A DNA stretch of 64,000 bases from assembly GCA_037389465.1 (NCBI GenBank), contig JAZARR010000154.1, forward strand, positions 2,356,001-2,420,000, written 5' to 3'. The position numbers were made by a program, and so were the translations under genes. The stretch's first letter is position 1. Every line of letters starts with the position of its first letter. The notes under the pieces were generated by a model. The model ran no database searches, had not been told where the DNA came from, and saw only the letters and a program-made list of their open reading frames with translations. Origin of the DNA: Baylisascaris procyonis (Eukaryota; Nematoda; Chromadorea; Rhabditida; Ascarididae). Positions 14,201-27,911 of the stretch are shown piece after piece.

Positions 14201-15816
14201 CTGATACAAACAAAAGGCTATACTATGTGAGAAATACTGTACTGTTGTCTTAAGCCGATAGCACTATCTGATTTGCGCTTGAGCCTTAAACGAATGAACG
14301 TTTACTGTGAAATTATTATGTTCGCAGCAGTCACTCTTCTGATATGGCTCACTATAACTAGAAGTCACAGATAACTAGACCTATGATTTCATGAAGCATG
14401 CAGAGTTTATTTTTAAAACGTTTTAACGGAAGTCAACTGTATACCAGCTTGTATCTCTTAATCTAGTGGTTGTCTTATTTTATTTATAATTGTTCATACT
14501 TTTGTGGTTTTCGCTGGAAGATGTTGGCAGAGTTTGTAAGTTGACTGACTATGTAAGTATGTAAGCGCTTTTGATTCAGGAGCTGAAGAAATTGCGCGTC
14601 AAAATGGCTCGCCAGATGAAGAGCGAAGAAGCAAAATTCAGGAAATGGAAATTAAATGCCGATCGTGAACTCATGCAAATCAAGAATCGAGTCTGTCTTG
14701 CTTTTTTGAAAGTTCTTATTGTGCCTCAATTGAAGTTCGTTCTCAAGTTGCATTAACTGGGGTTATCTGCATTCTTTATTTGTCCATTTGTTTGCTATCG
14801 ATTTATCGATTTGCAGCTTTATTTATTGCACTCTTATGGAATGAAACTGTAGTGTTTGCACTGGCTGTATAAAGTGCGGTCATAATATTTTAGCTTATTA
14901 TGCCTCGTTGGGGATAATGTTATAAATGCAAGAATAATTGGGGTTGATATTGTTTTAAAAGATTCTTTCAAGTGAACGTTTGCACATTCGAAATGCGGAA
15001 TGCATTTGTTTCGCCTCAGTGGCGTATTAAGAAAAAATTGTCTTCCTATTGCGTAAAAAATTGTCTATTGTCTGGTTGTCTTTATAGCCCGATCTCTGAC
15101 GTTGTTTTCCTTTAGGTTTTTGGTCCGACTGAAGTTTGCCTCGGCTAATCAATGTCTTGTTCCGGACGTGGCATTCATATTTGGCTTTTTGATCATCTCT
15201 TAATCCTTCCGATGTTATTATCTCTAGAAATGATACCTGCAATGAACCATGAAGTTTGCTAATCCTAGAGTCGTGGACGCAATATAGAGGCGATCGTGAA
15301 GGGCAAATGAAACTGTCGTTATATGATTGCGTTATTTACAGGAACGCAAGCGAGAGGCTGAGGTAGCACGTGAGAAGCAAATGACAACGCAGCAGTTGGC
15401 TGTATATAGACGTAAATATGAAGAGGCGAGTGCGTGTAACCGTCGATTACAACAAATGCTTGCCAAGGGATCAATTAAAACGCGCAGCCAAAAAGGCGGC
15501 GAGCAGCTGATCGTATGTTGCTTTTTTCTTTGAAATTGATTAACTACCTGCTTATGGTGAAAGATGAAGATTGGATCGAATTCTTTAAAGTGAGCACTTA
15601 ACGGTTTTTTCCCCATATAGGCTGAATTAAAGCTTATTAACTACTTGTGCCCCTTCGTTTCCATATTTTCAAGCATCTCTGCTATGAAACGAATGTTCGC
15701 GTCAAAGTGAGCACATTCATTTGGACGATTGGTACGTGAGGGAGTGTTGCGAGATTATAAGGCACTATGATGACCACCGGCGGCATTGTTTTCCATGTTT
15801 TACTCCACAGTCCGTT

Positions 15817-15868
<52 letters not shown>

Positions 15869-18800
15869 ATAGTACTACCTGAGTTCCCCGCCTTGGGTCA
15901 CCCCTACGGTTGCATAACCTATCCATATCTTATGTCACATTATTTTTTGATCAGTTTAGGTGGCGCGATATGTCGGCACCTAACATTTTTTTCGTATCCT
16001 TCTCTCAGCAGCATAAAACGATTGAGGTTTCATGTGGTTGAGTCTTTTGAGTAGTGGGGAGCCGAGTCGAAGTAATCAAATAATTGTTGAGGTAAGTGGT
16101 GACTGCTAACGAACTGTTCCGTCAGCACTGACTTGTAGCGTTTTTTTTTTTTTTTCAACTTGTGATTTCAACTAGAAAACAAAGCACGAGTGATCTCTTT
16201 TGTATATATGTTTTTTATATTCATATGAGCGGCGAAAATGAAAAGTTACCTCAGCGAGGTACTGAAACTTTCATTTTTGTCGCTCTTATTTTTTTCTAAT
16301 TCAACTGAAATTTGTTTCCAGAAATCTTGAAATCAAGAGAAGAGCGGTTACAGTGCTGGTTTGAATTCTTGTAGCTGTAATCGTATAGAAGTAAAGGAGT
16401 TAGACTTTGCCATGCGTCATTTAAATAATTGCAGCTTTTCAAGTTCGAGCTCTTGAAAGGTGATAATCTGAGTGTTTTTAGACTTTCCTTGAGAACGAGC
16501 TTGACATCGCAGTTTCAACAGCCGAGGCACGTGGGTATTGTGAAGTGCTCATTGAACAGCGGAAAGCGCTTTCGCAACAGCTCAGGAAGATGCAAGAGCG
16601 TCGCAACAGGATCGCGAGGGAGCCACCAAGAAAGGTTGGGTTGTGTTTTTCTTTTGCTAAGTATTGTTCAGACTGCGTTACTGCAGTTGAAATTAGGATA
16701 TGCATTTTCTGCTAGTTTTATGGGAAAGCATATTTGCTTATGTGCTTTTATCGTTTATTCTGGATTATGTCCTTGGTTCTAGATACTGCCAACTGCAATT
16801 TATTGCGGTATTTTGCTCTTCGATTTTCTAATGACAGCGAAAAGTAACGCTTAAATGTTGAAAATAGTTGACTACAAAAACAATCGTTAAATTGCTGTTG
16901 CATGTTTTTGTGCATTGAATTTGTCCATTTGCGTGGTGCGTTAGGCCAAGTTGCTTCTCTTTCTCCTCCAACTTCAGGATATGGCTGGAGAGAAATTTGG
17001 ATCTGGGGTGGTTTCCAGAAGCAGTTTACAAATTTTTATTAGTATCTTATAAGCAGTACTTTTACTTATAGTCTTTTTCACTAACCGCTGTGCGTGTTAG
17101 GTGTTCTACCTCCTTTGCGATATGTTCCTATTAGCAAATGGTGCTTGCTTGAGTGCCTCTGGAACGTCTGCACAACTTTTTAATAATTTTTCCCTGTTTG
17201 CTATGAACGTCAGCGTATTTTTTCCAGTATTTGCTTTTGCATAAATTTGCATGTTTTTTTCCCAATTTTTGACAAGCAAAGTGTTTATGTCTTTCGGCAG
17301 AAAATCAAATTTCTTCATAAAGTAGTTTATTCGATTCTATGCGCCTTTGCCAATTCTTTCACTCAGGGTCGGAGTGGTTGTAGCTAGAGCTACAAAGTAC
17401 GATAGGTGTAATGTGAATCATGGGATGACTGGCCAAAGGTACCATAGTTCATGCTACATCACCGAGTTCAGAGGAAATTGTGAAAAAGTATGCAAGCGCT
17501 TTAGCTAGTCGGCTTCTTATTTTACGTTGATGGGATTATAGAAAAATGATTTTTTTAGTGAGAGATTTTCATGGTAGTCGGTTCCTTTCATAGTTTACAA
17601 ATCTTTCTTATTGGACTCTGTGACAGTTCCTTTTTATGCTTCTCGATTTGTTCTTTCAGAAACGTACAAGTAGTGATCGATCAAGTTTTGACAACGAATC
17701 TGAAAAGCAAAAACTCGATAGACAGCTTACAAACCTTCAACAAGAGGTTGGTCATTGCTTAATGTTCGTAATTTTTTAAGTGGCCATAAACCGCAAGATG
17801 CTTGTAAATTTTTAGGTAATTTTTGATGTAAAAGAAAATGATTTATTCGGAATTTGAGACTTAGGCTTCTACGAATAGCATTGGCAACTTCGATGATGAA
17901 TCAAAGCAAAAGATGGTTTTAGTGTTGATGTTTACACGGCAATACATAATGTATTCTAATGGCGACATGACCGTAACCCCATGTTGTTGGTCTGCGTTGG
18001 GGCAGTGCAGGGGCCAGCAACATGTCTTTTTTGCCTTCAAGTCAAGCCATGACATTTTTAGTTAGTGCCATTTGCGTGTTTCTGTTCGCTCGCTTCTCTG
18101 AAGGCGTTTTCTTATTGTCGCCATATTTGCATAGGAGTTAGTAAATAATTTTGTATTTCAGATCGAGCTTCGTGCAAATGAAATAAGCGATTTGCAATCG
18201 AAGTGCGTGAATTCAGACGAGCGAGAGGAGCAGCGATGGTCGATGGTAAATTCGCTTGCAGATGCGAAAATTGCACTCAAACAACTCTTCGATGCGGTGA
18301 GTCCAGCATTTTTCGGCAAGCAGTCTATGTTGCAATGTTTGAACGGCTGATGTTTGTACGAAATTGAATATTTCGTAATCGTTTGGATGTTTTAAGTTCT
18401 GTTACGGGAACGGAAAGAGGGGAGGAGGGGGATGAAATATGCGAACGTAGAAGTGGTGTTGGCCGGTTTTGTGATTCTCATACAGCCTCTTATTAGGGTG
18501 TATTTTATTGCTGAATGCAGCAATGAAAGTTTTCTTCCTTTCCGAAATGCTGTTCGGTGTTATGATTGCTTTAACGTAACGAATCATTTTATGATGTTTT
18601 GATGGTGATACAAGTCACTTGCAGTGACACGATTTTCTTTGCGGCTACCTCATTAGAAAATGATACTTACGCGCGCTGTTTTTGATAGGGTGTGCATTTA
18701 AGTGTTTTCTTTCTTCGTGGTGATGGCACGATGGGGGTGGAACCGCATATATGGGCGCGCTTGCTCCTACACTTCATTCAATTTTTCCTTGCCAAGTGGA

Positions 18801-21800
18801 ACTGCTTCCAGTCTCATTGGGGACTTGTAGCTCAAAATGATAATGAATGGGTGATAGGGGTGTCATCCGTCTTCACGGGCTGTCTGCAACCTCCAAGTAT
18901 TGCTGGGACACTCGATGGCACGAACAGCGCCCGCTCTGTAGGTTTACACTTCCGCGTATACTGGGGATTGTAGATTCGAATTACATGCAGGAACAGAAGT
19001 TTAGTGATGACTTTTACATGTATCTTGATATGCTGGCGCAGAGACTTATTTCAAGGAGTCTTCATATTTTGGGGATGGATTTTTACTTCACGGCATGTTT
19101 CAGAGGAAATGTACGGTAAAATGGCAGTAAGAAATCTGTTTCGGCTTGATTTTTCGTTCTGTCCTTTCGTGTCAAGCATAGTCCCAAAGTTTCAATCTCG
19201 ATATGTTTTATGATTCAGATTATTTTATCTGCAGCGACGCAGTGTTGTTCAATAATGGCCTTGATTTTGGTAGTTAAGGTGGTCAATGATCGGCGAACGG
19301 CGTTTGAAAAGGAAAAAGTAATGGAAGAGCAAAAGAGGAAATACGAAGAGGAGAGAAAGGTTGTCGAGAAGGAGATAAGAGACCTGAAAGAGGCCTTAAA
19401 ACAAGAGCAAGCTGCTTCAGAGGCCATCAGAAGCCAGCTCGCGCATAAAGAGCTTGACCTCGATGAGATGGTTGGTTCTTTCCTATTTCTTTTTGAAGGT
19501 AAAGTTTGCGTTTTAAATGCCTCAGACAAATAATTGGTAAAGCTTATAGCTTTGATTAATAATGGATTCGAGTTCGGTTATCCCAAAGGTTGATATATGG
19601 TTGAGGGTGTGTGTCTGAGGAGGATTTCTTACCACTTTAAGGCGTATGCATTCATTGGGAGAGCTACTCAGCGCCGTTCTTTTCTTCGAGTGAATAGACA
19701 GTGCCAAGTTTTTCTATGCTTTAAAAGTATTTTTCGAGTCAGAAAATCTCAAAAAGCCCAATTCTAGAAAATTTGGTGGTGAGTTGGCAAGATTGTAGTG
19801 GACACCTTGTTCTGTAGTTGCGCCCAATATGAATTGTTCAGATAATCCGCCGGGGACTTTTGCATTGTACAGTTTACATGCAGGCGTTTATTACTGAAAA
19901 CGCCCGCTGAATAGGTCATTTACACCTATGCTTTTGGATCTTGGTCCGTATACCAAAATTTCTGAAGGTTATCACACTGGCATAGCTGTTCTTTTACAAT
20001 CTCTTCTCACAGCTTTCTGAGAAGCGTTTTGATTTCAGACAATGGGTATCATTAAGTCCTTGGATGCAGTTGTGGAATCAGGCGGCGATGCAATGGACGT
20101 GGACGTGATGAAACGCTTCGGCACTTTCACGAGTTGTGCGAAAAAGGTCATTGAACTGGAGAAGATAGTTGAGGAACAATCAAAAAGAATCGAGGTAATG
20201 TTTACTGTTGCGCATGGAAAATGGACTAATTCATTTTCCTGGCTGGAGTAGGCTGAACTTACTTGTGGAAATTCACAGACTTCAAAAAGCTGGCGAAAAC
20301 TTAAGGGTGTATGCCGATTTCTGAAATAACGACAATTCCACGTTTCGGCAATTTGAGTTTGCACTCCACAAAGCATTGCATTCGTAGCAAATGCTAGCAC
20401 TCATTTTGTCAATCAGCGATTTTGAAACGGAATTTTGAACAATGTTTACAATCAAAGACGCGCTTATCCTACTTTAATGTGATGTTTTATAGCCGTGTTT
20501 TAAGTTGCTCTCATGAGTGATGATTTCCGTGGCAAATTATTTTGGTGTTGTTTGAGATATTATTTATAAGCTGTAGCGGTGGATTATTCAGTCATTGATA
20601 GATGAATTTCCAGATTTAGAACTCTGAAAAGTGATGTCTTCGTGTACGAGAAAATTGTTTGGTACTTATCCGGTCCAACATTTCCTGTAGAGAAGTTTTT
20701 ATTCTGCAATAGCTTTGGAGACAATTGCTAAGGGAAAACCCAATGATGATTTGTTTTGTCGACTCAGTTTGACGAGTAATTTGTTATAAAACGAAAACTG
20801 TCGAAACAAAAGTAGGTTTTTCTTGAGCGAGTAAGTGCTGAAATAAGATGATTGCTTTTGTACGACTGGTGTTCTTTGTGGAAAAAAGTTAGGCGGTAAG
20901 AGCAGGGTCGCTGCACTCATGGTAGAGTAGTCCCTTTTTAATAGCTTTGAGGTTGTTTGAATTCTAAACTTTGATAATAGCAATTGTGTTCCTTTCAGGC
21001 TCTACAGGAAGCCTCTAAAAGCTCCAGCGGAAAGCCTGCAGGTCATGGGAAGGTGGAAGCGAGCAAGGAAAAGATAACTGAAAAACGTCGTTCGGTCAGT
21101 CGTCTTTATTAGCTTGGTCAATTATCGTAGGTTCAGGGAAGCGAACGCTTGCTTGTTTATCATCTTTTTGACATCCCTCGGACAGATTTTCATTCATTCT
21201 CAACGAAAACGCATGTTAAGCATATTTCCGCTATAGCACAATTCTATTGCAGACCTGTCGTAGGCAGGTAGCAGTGTTTTTATATAGCGACATTTACTAT
21301 AGTTCTAGTGGCGGAAATAATCATGCTTTTTTTTGAATCATTCGGTCATATGAATCTGTGCCATTCTTTTTTTAAGATCAATGAGCCGATATCTGTCCCA
21401 CATCTCAAATCTCCAATGAAAAAGTTGAAAATGTTCTCTGCTGTTTATTTATTATGGAGTAAGAAAGCGTAGTTTAATATACGTGAACGAAAGTTATTGT
21501 GCGACGGGAGTATCTAAGTCGTTTTGGGTACCGAGTCAATTTAGACTTTTTGCAGGACATTCCAGCACTTTAGCAACCTCGTCGAGCAAGAATTATCTTA
21601 ATAGGAAGTTCATCTCATTTTTATTCGTTGATTTCACATCAGTGCTATGAAATCCGAATAGTGTGCAGTAGAAGTGAAAAAGTTTCGGTTGCGATTGATT
21701 TTTAATTAATATTAGAATTAATGGTAGCAGTTTCAGATGTCGTACTCGGAAGATGATACCATGGAGGAATCGACTTCGTTCGATGAAGACGACCCTAATG

Positions 21801-22975
21801 ATGTGACGTACACTCCAACACCTCTCATGCGTCGATCGGGCGAAGTTCGCTCAAAGAGGTTTTCGCTTTAAACGCTTAACATGTGAACTAAGAATTCGTT
21901 TAAGATGTTTCGTCGTGCTGCTGTGTATTGAAGATTGCATTCACGCTTTTGTTAGGGAGGCCCATTGTTGAATATAACTGCGAGGTATCGTCTTAACTTT
22001 AGGACTTTTGCTTCAGGTCGAAGGCATTCCGACGTAAAACATTCGCTGTTGAAAAGACGCCGATGATACCCGGCATGTCAACTGCCGTCGATGGTGACAG
22101 ACCCGAGGAACAAGAAGAAAGAACAGAAGAGGTAGCTGGTTGCTCCAATTTTTTTGAGTCATTATTTTGCGGCTCAATGAAATACCAATATTTTCTTGAA
22201 TTAAGAAGATAGCCACCATAAGTGATCATAAACTAGTGTAAGTATAAGTCATTTGTTCCGATCTCGGGAGTTGCCTATTCAATAGTTTCTTTAAGTTACT
22301 CTTCTGTTGTTTTGGTCGCTTGAAGTATATTGAAGTCACTGGAGGAATCGACTACGTTGCTCCTCTGAGGTTTTCAGCCAAGAACTAAATGTGGCAAATA
22401 CATTTTATGTTCTCATCATCGTTTGGCACAGTTTGAGTGTACGTCTAAGCAGACACATCGTATTATCCCGAATTAAGTCTAGGGGCTCACGAGTTTTGCG
22501 AAGTTTCCAGGCATTTTCATTCGAAGGAAGCGAGAGATTAGGGACATTTCTCTCGGGCAACTTAAGAAAGGGTGTTTTAGTGAAGAAGGAGATTGGTTCA
22601 GAGGAATACAGTGAGTGAGTTAAAAGTATAATGGGCGACGCTTTGTTTCTTGAGAATTGATCTATTATAGTCGTTGTAATCAAACAGGATGAAGAATGTC
22701 ACTTCTTGCTACAGAATGTGTTTCTGTTGTGGACAATAATCAGTAGTAGAACGTGTCGTTTAACTGCAGTCGAACTGCAGGGTGAATCTGAGACTGCGGC
22801 AGACGTGACCTACGTATTGAGTGAGGCTAACGATGGTGGATCGCTGCCTAAGACCGTGCTTACGACCGATCCAATCGAGTTAATGAAGACGAAGAAACGC
22901 AAAGAGAAAGTCGTCATGCAAGTAAGTACTCCGGAGAGGCGTAAGAAGGTGAAACAAATGTTTGATGGTATTTGA
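5269..22975 (+). CDS. klp-19: Kinesin-4 chromokinesin (KIF4 / KLP-19-like), 23 exons, about 1121 aa
   Basis: Plus-end microtubule motor of the kinesin-4 family; family members act on mitotic chromosome arms and the spindle midzone. Exons, joined in frame: 5269-5376, 5899-6010, 6718-6794, 7506-7694, 8071-8237, 8884-9101, 9700-9952, 10772-10936, 11362-11479, 12098-12217, 12558-12718, 13533-13677, 14580-14690, 15342-15512, 16482-16634, 17660-17746, 18162-18296, 19279-19470, 20039-20194, 20999-21094, 21737-21858, 22017-22131, 22781-22975. The motor spans residues 5-332: P-loop GQTGSGKT (83-90), switch I NDKSSRSH (196-203), switch II DLAGSE (231-236), then LGGNS and [12 protein letters not shown]. 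Heptad-rich coiled coil follows to about 970, including the KIF4-typical LSEDRRRR and [15 protein letters not shown] segments. An acidic [14 protein letters not shown] motif lies at 994-1007. Start: [14 protein letters not shown] fits the family. In-frame ATGs at 5149 and 5188 could extend it, but a TTTTAG acceptor at 5255-5260 favours 5269. No cysteine-rich tail is seen. The last exon reads through a GTAAGT at 22922, so the 3' end is less certain. KIF21/KLP-12 is a less likely assignment. Confidence 0.93.
15820..15864. repeat. (TA)n microsatellite in kinesin-4 intron 14
   Basis: About 45 bp of pure TA dinucleotides between exons 14 and 15. Confidence 0.97.
16225..16287. repeat. Fold-back inverted repeat in kinesin-4 intron 14
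   Basis: The left arm begins GAGCGGCGAAAATGAAAAG and the right arm ends CTTTCATTTTTGTCGCTC, its near-perfect reverse complement. The centre is ACCTCAGCGAGGT. Arms are about 29 bp and the loop is only a few bases. It may be a fossil miniature transposon or a hairpin-forming RNA. Nothing shows it is expressed. Confidence 0.7.
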
Positions 22976-25117
22976 CTTTGATGCATCTTTGAGCGATGGA
23001 TGCTAAGTAGAGCTTTAAACCCCCAATGCATTATTTGTAAAAAAATTTTTCGTTGATGCTCGCAAATCGTAATTTGAAAATTGAAACGCCGATGGTACAA
23101 TAGTGAACTCACATTAAGGTAAACCGCCTACCAGTTGTGTTTTTAGCGGTATGAAGTGCACGGTAATGATGTAAAATTTCGTTGTTATTGGTTTATGTGG
23201 ACGTCTTTTCAGTTTTCGGTGGAAAGTGAGCAACATATAAATTGCATTATTTCTTAGGGAAATCTGAAGCAGAGAACGGTGATGCGTGAGCAAACTTTTC
23301 GATACAATGCAAATTCAAATGGTCATTTTGAGCAATTTGCTTTTGGGACTGACTATTTATTTGTAATTACAGATTTCCTCTGTTGGCATCAGGGAAGTGT
23401 TTAGCATCAAATGTCATCACTCTTGTGAAGTATGTGAATCTAGGATGAAGAAACTCTAGCGGATGATGAAAAAGTCAGAGATTTCCTCCGAACTGTCATT
23501 TGAAGTATGCGCAGTTTACCGATTTTTCATCAGTCTGGTTAATGCTTTCATTACGTAATTCTATTTCGTTCGATCTTCCTCGCGTTCGTCCGGGAAGTTG
23601 AAATTTTTCGGCATAGGTTTATGTGATAATCGCAACCATTCAAAAAATATTGCGAAAATTCTTGCCACTGTGAAGTCGTGAGAAGTCAACATTGATGTTT
23701 ACCTGCCTCTGTATGCATGCTGCTGAACTTATGGGAAAAATCGCGAACAGTTTGAAGTTCGAGTGGGATGTATATTCCCTAAGTACGTATGTGTGTGTGT
23801 GTTTTTTTTTTGTGCTTCCAAATCCTCTGCATTCCCTAAAAGGTATTTAAAACGCTTCCAGCTGTCTATTGATCTCTATGAAGATATTGCCTTTTATTAT
23901 GTGTATCTTCTATATTTCATTATGCATCCTTTTTATGCATTTCAGTAACGCTTGCTGCATTAGTCATGGTGGAGTAATGTGTATCTTAAGCCATCTTCAC
24001 CTCATGTAAAATATATTACTGGATGAGGAAGACGCGTTTGTCCCCTCGGTATTAATCGTTGCCTTCAATGTTCCACATGGATTTAGTTGGTCAGATTTGG
24101 TTGCTTTCATGCAATTCTGAATTCCTGACACTTTTCAGAGCGATGTGCATTGAAAGTGTTTATTTTTTCTGTGCAAAATGAGATTCTGTTGCAGTGCAGT
24201 TCCCCTTCAACAAATGTTTTTTTGCCACTAAACTGTCTTTCGTGATGGAAGTAATTGTAGTGGATGTTTTATTTCCGTCGTTCATAATTTGAGGTGCCTT
24301 CGCGATATTCAGTGAATGTTTTCTGGAAATTTGAATGAAAACTTAAAAACGCTTTATCTACTTAACAGGCACGAGTAGTGGCGAAAGCGAAAAGTCTATA
24401 AGAAGACATTTGTGCGCCGATGAGATCGAACTGAGTAGCAAAATCGCAGTTCATTTGCGGACCAATGCCCGATCACTTATGTGACCGCTTACGTCAGTGC
24501 CAACTTTTCCCCAGAAGCATAATGCGAGGCTGCATAAATGTGCAGAAAATTGAATGCGTTAAATGGTATATGAAGCGTCAATGTACTAACTATATTGTAA
24601 ACCTTAATATAGTTACAAAAACACAAGCGGATATAGAAGCGGAACGGAAGAGACTAGTATGGGAATCTTGTAGAGGATTGTTTCTTTGCCACTTCATTCT
24701 TTTCTCTGATATCTCACGATATGGTCTGCTCAGTGTCGGAAATTAAAGAAAAATGTTGGAATAGTGAGGCAAATATTGAAAGAAATTCGAAAGTGAAATA
24801 TTGAATTTTAACAAGTGAAGTATGAAAGATAAAGCAAATGTCACTGTTGTTCTACATCGTTCATACTGAGTACCGAACGGCATAAGCGATGAAGTGCTGG
24901 GCTGGAAGCATATAAAGATAACTTGTTCTCTTTTGCATCAGATCGGCAAAACTTTAAGGGTCAGCTCTCCTTGGCTCATCTAATCGTCCATTTCTCCTTG
25001 AGGATCTGCATTTCCGTCAAGTTGCGACGAGTAAGTTGCGAGATGCGGCACGAGTATAAGGGGCAACAGCTTATCACACTTATACAGTGAGGTGAGAAAC
25101 AAGAAGGGACACTAAGA

Positions 25118-25230
25118 TAGCTTGGATCGCTGGCGCGATCCCGCAGCCGAACTCCAAGCTGCAGCCGACCACTTCGCGCACTTCAGCGGCTGCCCGTAGG
25201 CATACTAGGTCTTAAGACCAGTCTAGAAGC
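25118..25230. other. GC-rich island of unknown origin
   Basis: This ~110-bp block is far richer in GC than the surrounding AT-rich spacer. It contains a direct repeat of GCAGCCGA (25143-25150 and 25161-25168) and a possible stem of GCAGCCG (25161-25167) with CGGCTGC (25187-25193). No open frame of note crosses it. It may be a repeat or transposon end, or a structured RNA. Confidence 0.4.
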
Positions 25231-27851
25231 TGGAATGAATACATGAGCACATCAGCCCTTGTAAACCCTCCCGATTTTGGGGCAGGCTAGCTTCATGACA
25301 TATGCTGAACAGTCATCGGTTGGTATTCAGTGTTAAACAATACCGTGCAGCCTAAGTAGCCTATTGCCTTTCAGTTTTGGAGCATTGAAGACATTGAAAC
25401 TTTGAAACTGCGCTTTGAACACTGAAACTGCACCATCCGCTCAGAAATATACCTCTCGCATTACCTTCCGGAAAGGAATCGGGACTCTTGAATTCCGATC
25501 CCTGCCTCAATGTTCCTCAAATACCCATTTAAGGAATAAAAAATCAAATTATTTCATATCGTCTGCTTTCTGCACTTTTTCACATAATCGATACGACCCT
25601 TATGCATCATGATTCCACACAAATGTGTTTACATTGTTAAATGATGATCTCATTTGTCAAGCATTCGCTATCATATGCAAGTGCTATTCTTTAAACAACA
25701 TCTTCAGCAATTCCGATGAATGAAAGTGATCAATGAAAATAAGCAATCAACTTTTTTTAATTGGCGATAGGTCGTTTCAATACAATCGTTTGGCTGATGA
25801 TGTTTTCGAAGCAATAGCCTGATATGTGTTCGTATAAGCTGCTCAAATAGTCCTGTATGACTTGAAATTCATTAATGTCACGTATGATATCAGCATGGGA
25901 AAAATTCAGCTCTCTGATACAAAAGATTCATGCTGTTTTTGAGAATGTCAAGTAAACACATATGACTTTCACGACACTCAAAACTCACTGTCATTGTGAT
26001 AGAGTAATTGTTGATCGCATGGGTCCAATATTTTTGGCAGAAATGGATCCTGATTCATTTTACCATTCGTCCTCTGATAGCGTTACATATCATATGGGTA
26101 TGCCCAGCGATGTCATCGCATCAAAATTCCTGTTATAATACCTACTTTCACTTGTTCAAAAAATGGCTTCCTCTATCTTTTTCGCATGTAACTTGAAAGT
26201 TATTCACTCCGAAGAGATCCAGTTCTACGTTGAAATCAACAACGTCTGCCCGAGACATGAAAACTACATGATAATATCATTCATCGCTGTTTATCAAATA
26301 CACTCGATTCAGTTTGTCTTTCATATATCCGTAATTAAAGAAAAAAAAACCTGATTTGCTAGAAATTCCTGATAAGAAAGCAACGGTTGAGAGTAGAACT
26401 TATTTGCAGCATAAAATTTGACGACCTAGAAAGTATATTTCCTTTCAGTTGCATCTGTGCATTATCAGGAATAACACCTAATGTGTGAAACTTGCCGTTA
26501 CAGTAATGTCCAATGAATTAAACGGGAAGAACTACAAATGCTTCAAAAGTTTTCAGTAACATTACTTGTGAATTTTTTCATTACTAATCTAAGCCGGCTG
26601 AAAAATAATAGAATATAAAATGCAAAAAAGAAAGCAAGTGCTTCAAAGCGGAAAATCAGAAAAAGTGAAGGATTAATCTAAAATAAAAGGAGCGATAAAT
26701 CATTGAAGATGTAAAGTTTAGTCCCGCATTTCAAGAAAACACTTCATCTATTTCAGAAGAATGCATTAACGCCACTAATTGGTGAATTCAGAGACAAAAA
26801 CAAAAGCAGATCGTGCCTTACTCATACTTACTATATCTGCAGCCTCAAATTTGGTGGAATTATACACTGTTTGGCAATAGTAGAGCTACAAGATACATTT
26901 CGATACGATGACTCAAGAATCATGAATCATGATAGTGAAGCATTTTTGCTGCTTTTTCCATGATCGGTTACATTCAGCAACTACATTCTCAGTATCATTT
27001 TATGCAGTGCAGAGAAATAGTGTTAGTTAGTGCCCGTTTAAATGAGAAGATGCAAATAGTAAACCGAATTTGTTTCTATCTGGCTTCTTTAAATACTTAG
27101 CAATAAAATTCTTCATCGCTTTTCAGTAACATGAACAGACAGACGTCCGCGCTTCCGGCATATATTCGTCAGAGTTATCCGTGAAATAATGCCAATAATC
27201 CTAGACTTTCGCTACTGTCGAATATTGCTCTTTTGGATAAGAGTAACTCATTGGTAAGGTTTTATCGTTGTCTTTGTCTAAATTATTTAGTTTTGCTTCA
27301 ATTACAGTTGCCGAATATTCGAGCGGGAGAGAGATTTCGACAACTGCGACATATCTCCAACACTTCTGTAGAGTAATAATGCCTATATCCCTTAAAAATT
27401 ATCATTATTTCCCTCAAAATTTCCGCGATAGCCACCATCCCTTTCTTGGGATTGTTGATTGCTCGCTGATTTCCTATATCAAACAGCGGCATTCAGAAAG
27501 TGGGAAATCTCGAAAAGATGATGCATCAATTGGATTGAAATAAAAGTGGGAAGTAATTTCGCATAGCTATTGAACGATCACTTTTATATTTAATAATGAC
27601 TGCATTACACAAAGTGAGAAATGCACGCAGAAATCATGTTATGTGCAACAATGACAATACATTCTCTAGTACATTGAACATGCTTATATTAGAAGAGGAG
27701 TAAATTTCTTTATGTTCTTTTTTGTTCAATCTACGTTGGAAGTCATCGTATTGACAGTGCGAGAAAAAAATCGCCTAGCTTTATTGCATTTATTGCTTGT
27801 GTTTGCTATAGATGTAAGCAGACGCAACAGGCTGTATGGCAAGTTTTTTGT

Positions 27852-27911
27852 TGCAGTAGTAAATTTGAAGAGCTATTGAAGAGCTACTGCAGTAGTAAAT
27901 TTGAAGAGCTA
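27852..27911. repeat. Local direct repeat, 24-bp unit
   Basis: TGCAGTAGTAAATTTGAAGA plus GCTA occurs at 27852-27875 and again at 27888-27911, with an extra partial GAAGAGCTA between them. It is a recent local duplication in intergenic DNA. Confidence 0.8.

Noticed and set aside
18692..19213. Several open frames in kinesin intron 17
   Set aside because: Skipping them gives [12 protein letters not shown], which aligns with the KIF4 stalk; adding any of them breaks phase or the coiled coil.
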